A stretch of DNA of 64,000 bases from Gavia stellata (Eukaryota > Chordata > Aves > Gaviiformes > Gaviidae), in contig NC_082637.1 of the NCBI RefSeq assembly GCF_030936135.1, positions 3,410,001-3,474,000 of the forward strand, in the 5' to 3' direction. The translations under genes and the position numbers were made by a program. The notes beneath the pieces are model-generated. The model saw nothing but the letters and a program-made list of their open reading frames with translations, ran no database searches and was not told the DNA's origin. This document shows positions 53,201 through 64,000 of this stretch, one piece after another. Numbering within the stretch: the first letter of the stretch is position 1; every line of letters starts with the position of its first letter.

Positions 53201-56200
53201 GACATACTTGGAAAACGCAGGTGGGCAGTCTAGCTCAAAATCAATAAGGAAGGTGTGTGAGATGGAGAAGGCGACAAATGGTAAGTCTGTAACGCACCTC
53301 TCCGTATCCCCTACTCTGAAATATAACTGCAGAATCAAAATGTGTTGATTTTTGTTGGGAAAGGCTGCAGAGATGTACAGCAAAGCCTATCTAGGAGCGT
53401 CTCAGAATTATCCATGATGAATTTAAGAAACTATTTCTCAAAGTTAGTTTGTATTGGGAAAGGTAAATGCGCTTTAAGGCAGTTATGCTCAGCATAGCTA
53501 AAAGAGGTTGTAGTAGGGACCGTGGGACTCTGCAGCATTGTGGCTCTGTATCTGAGAGTTACTAAAAAGATCTTGAATTACCGTTTTGAAAAACAGGCTC
53601 TGCTGCGTTGTACAAAATGCCAAGGAAAAAGGTTTCACATATTAACATTTACTTTTAAGAAATTTTATAGAAACTACAGCATTATTGCTTTTCAAGAATT
53701 AGACTGGTGCGGTCCCTTACAACACTTGTGTTACGGTATGTTGATATTTGATTTATGGCTCCCTTGGGTATGTTATGGATACTCTGCTTTTTCTTTGGTT
53801 TTGTTCGTGTTAGCACTCAAGAGTGTACATTAATGATTAAAACTGCATACTCAGCAAAAAGATGCAACTCCAGTATTTAATTGTGTGACTTTTATGTAGA
53901 AACTCTTGCTAATGTTTTGTTGCGAGAGAGAGCTCCCAAAGCTTTAAATTATAAAGGTTTCTTTCAGCAGCTTGTTAAGAGCTGGTGTACATAACTGAAC
54001 ATCTGGTTGTTATCAGTACATTTTCACTTCATTAAAAACTATAAATGCATATGGAGGAAAAATGGAATATTGCGATCTAGTTACATCACTGTTAAGTAGC
54101 ACCCTGTGGTGCCAGTAGAAGTTAGTTGGTACTTATGTTACATTCCATTATTTTCTGTAATCACAATTGGTTTAGGTTGCAATCTTAGTTACTTCCAAAT
54201 GTAAATGTTAACAATGTTTTCACCCATTTAAGAATGCTGTATATATTCTGGGAGCTTAGAAGTCGAATGTAGGATGAAGAGGGCGATATAATTGATTATA
54301 AAGCTCTGCAGAATCATTGCAGTGTAGGAACAATGCCATGTACAGATGATGAGAAATGTTTAGGCTTTTTTTCCTTGCTAATTGTGAGCAGCGAAGAGGT
54401 TAAGAACTACTTTCTCTCCTATTTCAGGAGTGTCATATTTTAATTTTTTGTTACTTTCAAAACAATATGTCAGAATAGGGCTTTTAAAAAAAGACTATTC
54501 AAGGAACTTTTATCAAGATTGTAGTAGCTCCAGTATTTGAAGAGCTATTTGACTTCAGCATTTTTGGCAACTTTGTCTGATTATCAAAGGGAAACTTTCA
54601 TCTGTTGAATGTTAGGTTGAAGTTAGCAAAAATATCCAAACTGAAAGAGATTTGTATTGCTTCGCTTTGAAGATCCTCAAAGTTTAAGACTGCTCTGTGT
54701 AGGAGGGATCTGATGAGTATAAAGGGAGTTTTATTTGCTGCTGCACCTTGTAGTGGTGCAGCAAATAAAGAGATATTTATTTATTTGGAAGATTTTCTTC
54801 ATCACTCTCATATCCTTTTCTCTTTTCTGATGGCAGATGTGTAGCCTTTTAAGTGTCTAAAGGTCCTAAGCAGAAGAACCTTTATCTGTGTCACATATTT
54901 TTCTTTCTATCCTAATTCTATTCTAAATTAGTTTTTATTTTAGACTTAGATCAGTGTTTCTCAATGACTTATCTTTTCATTAGGCTAGCTTTAACTTACA
55001 TTCAACTTGTAACAAACTTTCTAATCCCAGAGCACAGTATCAGAGGTCTGTGCTGTTTCTCATACATCATGCTGTATGTTCAAGCTCCTAATAATCTGCT
55101 TTTTCTGTTACAGTTTTCAGCCCTGTTTTCACAAAAGATATGGGATGCATCTTGAAAAACACCTGCTTGCTAGTTTTTGGGTTCGGTCTCTGCTCTGGGC
55201 AGCAAAGACACCTAGGCACTGAAGTCAGGCTTATCTCTTTTTGGCACCTTCAGAGTTTGCAGACTGTTTCAAATCAGTGACAGCGACCAGGTTGACAGGC
55301 ATAAGCCTTTTTCCTCCATTGCCAAGACAAGCATGAGATGCAAAGAAATTATTGCTGCCACTACCCTCAAGACTTGGTGATGTACAAAGTAAATACAGAA
55401 GAATGTAGATTCTCTTTGCAATATTTAAAAGTCCTAGACTTTTTCTAATACTTTTAACCTGTAGAGTGAAGAACTGAATGCCAGTGAGGTGAAAATGTAC
55501 ACAGCCACGTAGTCTCAGCTGGTTTAGGAATAGGTCTGGGAATAATGGGTCTTGAATCCAACTGTCATTTTAATACTTTAATACTCCCTTTGGAGTATTT
55601 CCATCTTTGGTTGTTTTCTCACTCTTTCATTCTGCCTCCCAGTCAAGAATACCTAGTGCGGGGGAGATGCAGTAGGAAATGTCAGAGATGCTCTCTGCTT
55701 CCAGTTGGTGTTTCTTGAGTGCCCCTTTGGGACATCTCCCGAAAGTTTGGAGTCAGCTGTAATGAGCACAGTGCATTATCGGCTGCCGCGGTGCGTAAGT
55801 GCCATCAGTGGGTGTAAAATTAGGAGTGATTCCAAGAGGAAAGATTATGTTCGCTTTGAGCTGTTGTACTTGTATCCTGAGACTGATAACCAGATCTTCT
55901 ACTTGCTTTTCAGTTTTCAAAACTGATCCTATTCTCTGTGGTGACTCCTCTTTCACCTTTCTGGTGGGCCCTCAGGAAGCAGGGAAATGAAACCTGGTTC
56001 CTGTATGATTGGAGAGTTTTTGTATGAATCAGCCCTTTTGGCAACTCTCCTAAATTAGAAAATGAGTTACCTTTTAACCTTTTAATACTCGGAGTAGACA
56101 GCTCTGGCTGGGTGAGAGTTCAGGAAAATATTTCAACAGGGCGGGGGCTCGGTCTAGTGGTGTGAGTTGAAATTCAGAGTATTGTTTCTGCCTGTTCAGG

Positions 56201-59189
56201 CTGTTTGCTCTGTAGGTGTGAAGTCATTTATGAGCTCTCAGCCTCTGTGTGCTAAGATATAGAAATAGCTGCATTTTATTGAGTAATTAAAGTGTTTACA
56301 ACAGCATGTGCCTTCAGAGTGGTAATTGGAGTTCCTAGCTGAGATTTGCCTATGTATTGCCTCTATGCTTCATCTCGGTTCCTCTTGCACAGACCTCTCT
56401 CTCGCAGGCAGAGAACAAAGCTGGATGATGTGGTGAGCACAGAAAGCAGTTCTGAGCGGCGCTTGGTGTTGGAGAGAAGCCAGCAGCAGCAGGATGGTGA
56501 CACATAGGTAGATTGTTGAAGTTCTTGGTAGATGATGCTGATAGAAGGTCATCCACATGGTTTTGAATGGAAAAAGCAGATGCCAGGATACTGGGGAGCT
56601 GAGGTTTTAGCAGGCCCATAGTTCTTGTTCTGTGAGGGGTGATAGCATCGTTCGGAAACAGTACTTACACTAATACCTCTCCGCTTACCAACTTAAATAC
56701 GTAAGCTGCTGGTAGCATCAGGCTCCTGCGAACTGCTCCTGTTGCTTTTTCTTGAGTCTGCAGGAGTAAACAAGACTATTGGTGGTTTTGTATTTTCCTA
56801 CAGGCTATGACTGACAGATGACCTTGCTGCTATGATCTTCGTGTTTTGGTCTGCTTCAGATTCCAGCATTTTTTTTGGTAGCTTGGAAGAAATCTACCTT
56901 GAAAGCTAGTGGTGCGGTGTCTGTTTGCCATGTGGTACCATTTAGTGTGAGCACTTGTCTGTGGGTGCAAGCAAGTAATAGCAAATGTTCAGTCTATTGC
57001 AGTTGGAAGAGTTACTGCTCAGGCAGGTTGCCTTAACTGGCTGCTTGTGTGTGCTCTTTCCCTGTTTCTACCGCAAAGATGTTCTTTTGTTTTTGCTAAA
57101 CTTTACTGTTTTGACCATAAACCTCTTTTTCGGACATTTGGAACTTTTTAAGTGCAGTATCAGCATTGTGATATATTTGAAATAAGTGTCTGTAAACGGG
57201 CAAGGTGAAATCTTGGTCCAGTTCAAGCAGTGTGTGATATGCAGGTAGACGGACTGGTGCGGTTCTCCAGCCCCAAATGCCTGAAAATCAGTAGCTCTGA
57301 TGGAATTTACAAGTCTGCCACCACAGTCAAGAAATAAATCAATAAAAATACATGTTCTTGATGGAAGACCAGAAGAGAAGTGATATCCTTTCCAGTTTGT
57401 ATCCTGGAAGAATTAGTTACTCTAGTAATTTCTTCTAAAGCAGTATTTCTTTTAAGTCTAAATGCAGTGCTGCTTTGAATCAGTACTCCCAGGGCCTTAG
57501 GTCTCTCAAAGAGGACCCCAGGATCTCTGCTATCTACCTGACAAAAGGGATTAAGATATAAAGTGTAGCTGACTTACTAGATTTTCTGTCATTTGAATTT
57601 GTTGAGGAGTTGTCTAAAGATTTTATAATACAAATTCTACATGGTTGTTTAATTTAAAAGCATTCATTAAAGTTGAAATGATCCGGTATTCTTGCTTTTG
57701 GAAGGAATCCATTGGCGTATCAACTGTTTCTCAGTGAAATGCAGATACTAAACTGTGTGTTAAATACATGCACATGTTTATGTTATGCTAGCATCTAGGA
57801 ATCTTGCATTTTGGAGCTCAAGTTGTCATTCTCTGAAGAATTCGTAATTTAAGATAATCACGGATACGTATGATGTGTCTGCTCTGGAGACTAAATGTGT
57901 ATATATAAGGTTTGTTGCCAGAAGTCAGTTTTAACTTGGGTGTCACAAGCAAGAGCCAAGACCTACTCCATCTGGTTAAAGAAACGGGCACTTGCTTTGT
58001 GTCACTGCGTAAGAAATGTGATACCAAGGAGGACAGCTACTTGTAATAAGGAAAGAACCCAAATGCACGAGAGAAACGATGGCCATGATCTCTAGAGTTC
58101 GGTCTATGCCAGATTGTTCCCTCGTGAAAGGAGTACGTCTTAAGTGGGACAAAAGAAGAATATTTGTTAGCTTGTCAACCTGCCACGGGAATATATCCTC
58201 CAGTGGGAATGAGAGAGAGAAAAAGAGGGAAAAATCAAGTGAGAATAACTATTGCAATCTCCAAATGAGAAAATCCAGAGGGAGAGAAAAATCAAGACCT
58301 GTGTATGCTTCGGTACATTGTTCTATGAACGCCATTTACTTGGGGCGTGATCTTTATCTGAGTTCTGTGGATTTTTTTGGTCTGTTTTATAAGACACTTG
58401 AAGGAAAAAAAAAAACCCACAGAAACTCAAAACAACATGCAGTTCTTCTGGTTTTCTGAAATAAATAGCTAAATAATTTTGACATGTAATTGATACATGA
58501 GTTCATTATTTCTCGTTTCCTCCTTATCTGCAAGCAAACAGTTTTCAGAGGAAGTGGAGATCAGCATAAATTCCATGTAAAGTCATTCTATATGACCGAT
58601 AGCTTTGAATAAAAAAAAAAATTCAAAACCAACCCCCCCTATTCTATAGTCTCTCAACATAAATAAACAGTATTTTCTTTGAAGTTAAAAGAGGTTCCTG
58701 GTAGTTCTTATGACCCTTTAGAAATGCTTGAGTTTCAGAAAACTGTACGTTTGACCCTTGGTGGAGAATATAATTTTGCTCTGAAGCTTTATCCTTGTGC
58801 TGATAAATTAAGGGTGACTGTAGCTGAGGGGTTACCCCAGATATCAGGACTTTTAATTTGAACAGATTCTACAGGTTGAGTGGAATGTTTCCGCAGTTAA
58901 ATGTGCACTAGCTGGGTTTTGAATAGCAAGAAAATAGGAATAATTCACTAACTGGAGCTGCATGAATTAAGCTTTCTTTCTATTTTTTTCTTTCAGAGTT
59001 ATATGAGGGTGTTGAAAGCAGATTTTTTTTTTCCCCAAAAAAATTTACTTAATACATTAACTAGCCTGTTTGTTTATTTCTTTCCTATTTTTATAAGATT
59101 CACCGTAAAGAATTTTGTAATGCCTCCTCAGATTTGCTATTCCCCCTTGTACAGTTTGTCAGAAAAATGAATGAATGATTAGTCGTGAT

Positions 59190-60195
59190 TAGTGGCACAG
59201 AGTCTAGTTGGTCTGTAACAAGCGGTGTTCCCCAGGGCTCAGGACTGGGTCCAGTCCTGTTCAATATATTCATCAATGACCTGGACAAAGGACAGAGTGT
59301 GCCCTCAGCAAGTTTGCTGATGGCACAAAACCGGGAGGAGTGGCGGACACACCGAAGGCTGCGCTGCCATTCAGCGTGACCTGGACAGGCTGGAGAGTTG
59401 GGCAGAGAGGAACCTGATGAAATTCCACAAAGGCAAGTGTAGGGTACTGCACCTGGGGAGGAGTAACCCCAGGCATCAGCACGGGTCAGGGGCTGAGCTG
59501 CTGGAGAGCAGCTCTGGGGAAAGGGACCTGGGAGTCCCGGGGGACAACAGGACGGCCATGAGCCAGCAATGTGCCCTTGGGGCCGAGAAGGCCAACGGCA
59601 TCCTGGGGTGCATCAAGAGAGTGTGGCTAGCAGGGCGAGGGAGCTTATCCTCCCCCTCTACTCTGCCCTGGCGAGGCCACATCTGGAGTGCTGTGTCCAG
59701 TTCTGGGCTCCCCGGTTCAAGAAGGACAGGGAGCTGCTGGAGAGGGTACAGCAAAGGGCTGTGAAGATGATTAGGGGACTGGAACATCTTTCTTATGAGG
59801 AAAGGCTGAGGGACGTGGGTCTTCTTAGTCTGGAGAAGAGAAGACTGAGGGGGGATCTTATCAATGCTTATCAATACTGCAGGGGTGGGTGCAGGAGGAT
59901 GGGGCCAGTCTTTTTTCAGTGGTGCCCAGTGACAGGACAAGAGGTAACAGGCACAAACTGGGTCATAGGAAGTTCCACCTAAACCTGAGGAGGAACTTCT
60001 TTACTGTGAAGGTGGCAGAGCACTGGAAGAGGCTGCCCAGAGAGGTTGTGGAGTCTCCTTCTCTGGAGATATTCCAGACTCGCCTGGACACATTCCTGTG
60101 CAACCTGCTCCAGGTGACCCTGCTCTGGCGGGGGCATGGACTGGATGATCTCCAGAGGTCCCTTCCAACCCCTGTCAGTCTGTGATTCTGTGATT
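59190..60195 (+). mobile_element. CR1 LINE, 5'-truncated copy with reverse-transcriptase C-terminal part, inactive
   Basis: The copy begins inside the reverse-transcriptase domain, with the motif [15 protein letters not shown] at about 59221-59265. It continues to the ORF2 end ([16 protein letters not shown] at about 60021-60068) and finishes with 'ttccaacccctgtcagtctg' and the tail 'ctgtgattctgtgatt'. The frame is broken: the region after motif B shifts, and the catalytic FADD motif reads FADG (second Asp to Gly) at about 59310-59321. Several more frame changes follow. It lies in sense orientation within DYM intron 6. It is a non-autonomous fossil of the dominant avian LINE family. Confidence 0.93.
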
Positions 60196-61571
60196 GAAAT
60201 GGCGAAAAAGTGTGGTAGGCTCTAAAATTTGTTTCCTATCAGCATGGTGACCCAGTGTGTGTTGTAGTGTGTTGTGAAGTTAGCCTTTTCTTTCATCAAC
60301 TCAAGGTTGGAGACATTATTCTTGTAGTCTCAGCCTTGGTAATGATAAGCTTCTGAATTATTTTTATATAGCTAAAAAGTATTTTTTCCAAGCTGTTTAT
60401 ATTTTGATAGAAAAACATTTCTTAATTTTTTTTTGCTGGTGGCTAAACTTCTAATAATCAGTTCATATAGGTCTTCCCTCCTTTGCTTGGGATGGACGTG
60501 GGTAGTGGATTGCAAAGCATCGCGGACTGGGAGCCGTTCCTAGCTCAGCTTTGCTTCTGGCTGAGCTGAATTTGCCGTGGAACCAGATCCCAGTGTAACC
60601 TCTGGCCTGATCTAACTAGCAGCATTTACACTGGCCAACTTCCTCAGTAGTGGGCAAAAAGTCAGGTAACTCACGAAAACGAAAAGTAATTAAAACGTAC
60701 TTGATGATTTTAAGGAAGAATGCTACTTAAGCAGTATGTCTCTTTCTGATGTGTAACTTCAAATGTTACGGATTCCAATACTTAAATCATGCAAGAGGAA
60801 AAAAAAACATGAGCAGTGAGTTTGCATAACCTTCATTTTCAAAAACATTTTTGTATCGGCGGTAGTGCGGTTGTGTGGACTGCGATCCAGGAAATTGTGA
60901 TTCCAGTTTGCTGTTGACTTTGAGTAAATAACCAGCGCACTCTTTGCTCAGAAACTCTGGCCTAGAGCTGCTGCAGAAGAGCTTAACTTAAGCTGTCTAT
61001 ACACCGTGATGCACGAAACTCTTCTTCCTCATGTTTCACAGTAACGCGTGTGATTTGCGGCATTTCTAGCAGCGCACTTGAGAATATTGAAGTACTTCAG
61101 TGTGCTCAAAATCAGACTGATTTCTTCCACATGAAATCCTGTTCACATTGGTAAGGACCACACCAGTTCTGATCCTGAGACTAATGGAGAGTTTTACTCC
61201 AGCCAGTTTTTTCTGTGGTTAATTTATTTCGTTTCAAGAGAGAGATTACACTGTAGTTTTCAGGTCATTATTATTTGAAAGAGCACTTCGTTTTGTGTTT
61301 ATACGTGTTTTAACTGTCAAGAATAAAATTTTTGGAAAGTGACTTTGTAACAAAGAAAAACTTAGCAGCACTGCTTAAACACACATTGATGCTGATTTTT
61401 TTTTTAATATTTTAAATAGACATACTATAAAATCTTTGAATTTTAGAAGTATAAAAAGATTTTGAATTTCCAGTGGGTTCCAGGTCAAAAAACCTTGATA
61501 ATAGATGCTGGACAGCTGGTGTAACTTAATGATATTGGATTATGAAGCATACTGTGGAGATTAAATAGTAA

Positions 61572-63425
61572 CAGTGGGGGAAACATTAAAAGTACTTAAT
61601 AACAAGCTTTCTAATGGATTACAGGATGGTACTGTTGCACCGAATGAAGTATCCCCTTACTTTTGGAGGAGGTACTTACTGCTGAGGTACTTAATGCCTT
61701 CTTTGCCTCAGTCTTTAACAGCCACACCAGGTATCCTCAGGATATCCATCTCCCTGAGCTGGATGACAGGGATGGAGAGCAAAATAGGCTCCCCATGATC
61801 CAGGAGGAAGCAGTTAACGACCTGCTATGCCACCTGGACACTCATAAGTCTATGGGGCCTGATGGCATCCACCCAAGGGTGCTGAGGGAGCTGGCGGAGG
61901 AGCTTGCCAAGCCGCTCTCCATCATTTATCAACAGTCCTGGTCAACGGGGGAGGTCCCGGATGACTGGAGGCTTGCCAACGTGACGCCCATCTACAAGAA
62001 GGGTCGGAAGGAGGATCCGGGGAACTACAGGCCTGTCAGCCTGACCTCGGTGCCGGGGAAGGTTATGGAGAGGCTCATCTTGAGGGCGCTCACGGGACAC
62101 GTGCAGGATAACCAAGGGATCAGGCCAAGCCAGCACGGGTTCATGAAAGGCAGGTCCTGCTTGACCAACCTGATCTCCTTCTATGACCAGGTGACCCGCC
62201 TAGTGGATGAGGGGAAGGCTGTTGATGTTGTCTACCTGGACTTCAGCAAAGCCTTTGACACTGTTCCCCACAGTATTCTCCTAGAGAAGCTGGCGGCCCG
62301 TGGTTTAGACAGGTACACTCTTGGCTGGGTAAAAAACTGGCTGGATGGCCGAGCCCAGAGAGTTGTGGTGAATGGGGTGAAATCCAGCTGGCGGCTGGTC
62401 ACAAGCGGAGTCCCCCAGGGCTCAGTTTTGGGACCGGTCTTGTTTAATGTCTTTATTGATGATCTGGATGAGGGGATAGAGTGCACCCTCAGCAAGTTTG
62501 CAGCGACACCAAGTTGGGAGGGAGTGTTGATCTGCTCGAGGGTAGGAAGGCTCTGCAGAGGGATCTGGACAGGCTGGATCGATGGGCTGAGGCCAACCGG
62601 ATGAAGTTCAATAAGGCCAAATGCCGGGTGCTGCACTTTGGTCACAACAACCCCATGCAACACTACAGGCTTGGGGACGAGTGGCTGGAAAGCTGCCCTG
62701 CAGAAAAGGACCTGGGGGTGTTGATTGACAGCCGACTGAAGATGAGCCAGCAGTGTGCCCAGGTGGCCAAGAAGGCCAACAGCATCCTGGCCTGTACCAG
62801 AAATGGTGTGGCAGCAGGAGTAGGGAGGGGATCGTGCCCCTGTACTCGGCGCTGGTGAGGCCGTACCTCGAATGCTGTGTTCAGTTTTGGGCCCCTCACT
62901 CCAAGAAGGACATTGAGGTGCTGGAGCGTGTCCAGAGAAGGGCGACGGAGCTGGTGAGGGGTCTGGAGCACAAGTCTGATGAGGAGCGGCTGAGGGAGCT
63001 GGGGTTGTTCAGTCTGGAGAAGAGGAGGCTGAGGGGAGACCTTATTCCTCTCTACAACTACCTGAAAGGGGGTTGCAGAGAGGTGGGTGTTGGTCTCTTC
63101 TCCCAAGTGACAGGACTAGAGGAGATGGCCTCGAGTTGCGCCAGGGGAGGTTCAGGCTGGATATTAGGAAAAAGTTCTTCACTGAGAGAGCGGTGAAGCA
63201 CTGGAAGAGGCTGCCCAGGGAGGTGGTGGAGTCACCATCACTGGAGGTATTCAAGGAGCGTGTGGATGTGGCATTGTGGGATGTGGCTTGATGGGCATGG
63301 TGCTGTGTGGTGTTGGGTGGGTTGGTTTTTGGTGTGGTTTTTTTTTGGTTGGTTTTTTTTTTGGTAGGTTGGACTCGATGATCTTACAGGTCTTTTCCAA
63401 CCTTAGTGATTCTGTGATTCTGTGA
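61572..63425 (+). mobile_element. CR1 LINE, 5'-truncated ORF2 (reverse transcriptase), inactive
   Basis: This 1.85-kb copy carries most of the reverse-transcriptase domain in one frame from 61663: [30 protein letters not shown], motif [17 protein letters not shown] and motif [17 protein letters not shown] 2-nt deletion at about 62503 destroys the catalytic FADD motif (reads KFA then shifts). Further shifts follow near 62815 and 63100, and one lies before 61663. The ORF2 end ([16 protein letters not shown], about 63199-63246) and a terminal octamer repeat (ATTCTGTG twice, about 63409-63424) are present. Just before the tail is a G/T-rich expansion (63320-63368) absent from the other CR1 tails here. 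The endonuclease part and 5' end are missing. Confidence 0.95.
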
Positions 63426-64000
63426 GGTAAAAATGGTCTTTGGCTGAAAGCAAGAATGATACTGGTTCATGTCCAAGTTAGTTCATTGTGTTTTAAAAGG
63501 TTTCATGTAGTCTGCATTTTATTACTGATTAAGGAGGCAAATGTCATTTTCCTCCCCCTTTTAAAAACATGATGTGTAACAAGGTCATTATAGGCAGAGC
63601 TGGGAAGAGAAAGCACAAGAAATCCCAACTAGTGGATCTCTCTCTCATCCATTTTGTTGCACAGCCTTTCCCAATTAACCTTAACTTCTTGAGCTTTGCT
63701 AAACTATCTGGTGTTGGTGTTTAATCATTACAGCACATTCTTTGGGACTGGCTGTAGTATCTTGAAACTTAAGGCTTCACTGCTACCTGAAAAATACCAT
63801 TTAAAACAGAACAACTCTATGTAGTATCTTGATATCCTGGGCACTTCTTACACTTAAACTAGCATTTGTGTATATTATATTCCTTTCTTAGGGATCCACT
63901 TTTCCTGGCAGATGGAGCTGTGTTTGGCTAGCTGGACGTTTCCCTGACTTAGCGTGATAGTTTTGTGACAATTCTATTTAACAGGACAAAGGACACGCTT
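63426..64000. other. DYM intron 6 sequence after the CR1 copy
   Basis: AT-rich sequence with no recognised exon, repeat or RNA gene up to the window edge. Confidence 0.5.

Larger units (their letters stand above)
50237..64000 (+). other. DYM: DYM intron 6 (continues past the window)
   Basis: At least 13.7 kb of AT-rich intron. I searched for the next dymeclin exon (the segment following IPLL) and did not find it. The main contents are two sense CR1 copies at 59190-60195 and 61572-63425. No RNA gene or alternative coding exon could be supported. Confidence 0.7.

Noticed and set aside
58079-58459. Plus-strand frame of 126 codons in DYM intron 6
   Set aside because: It resembles no protein I know, has no splice-consistent context, and ends in A-rich sequence. 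It is most likely chance.
62232-63106. Minus-strand frames across the CR1 copies
   Set aside because: These are antisense shadows of the CR1 reverse-transcriptase frame.

Overview
The window is vertebrate nuclear DNA and almost certainly avian. It is AT-rich, has long spliced introns, three sharp CpG-island promoters, and dispersed CR1 LINE fragments whose 3' ends finish in the ATTCTATG/ATTCTGTG octamer repeats typical of bird CR1. I see no Alu- or L1-like repeats. No prokaryotic or viral gene set, CRISPR array, tRNA or rRNA gene was recognised.

Three genes lie head to tail on the + strand, in the order known from human 18q21. RPL17 (promoter and exons about 5.46-9.02 kb) could be read in full: six coding exons join without a frame break into a 184-residue ribosomal protein uL22. 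Its introns 1, 5 and 6 each carry a box C/D snoRNA of the SNORD58 (U58) family. C18orf32 (about 9.53-12.87 kb) has a non-coding first exon in its own CpG island and two coding exons giving a 100-residue small ER/lipid-droplet-type protein (UPF0729). DYM (dymeclin) starts in a large CpG island at about 17.1-18.1 kb. After a 12.6-kb first intron, its first five coding exons (30280-30419, 41132-41184, 41858-41951, 43298-43431, 50164-50236) encode the first 164 codons. The rest of DYM must lie beyond the right edge.

The remainder is intergenic (1-5.15 kb, 12.9-17.0 kb) or DYM intron. It holds CR1 fragments at 0.1, 3.5, 40.2, 41.0 and 43.5 kb and two longer CR1 copies in intron 6 (59.2-60.2 and 61.6-63.4 kb), both with dead reverse-transcriptase frames. 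There is also a perfect 79-bp tandem duplication (46253-46410), a diverged duplication of about 180 bp in intron 2 (35.5 and 36.6 kb), A/C-rich blocks and homopolymer tracts.

Functionally this is a housekeeping cluster: a ribosomal protein with rRNA-modification guide RNAs in its introns, a small ER membrane protein, and a Golgi trafficking protein, each with its own CpG promoter. I found no convincing undescribed system. The items most worth checking are the compensatory changes in the three SNORD58 terminal stems, a possible long upstream ORF that overlaps the DYM start codon, the longer avian-type C18orf32 tail, and the duplications inside DYM introns.
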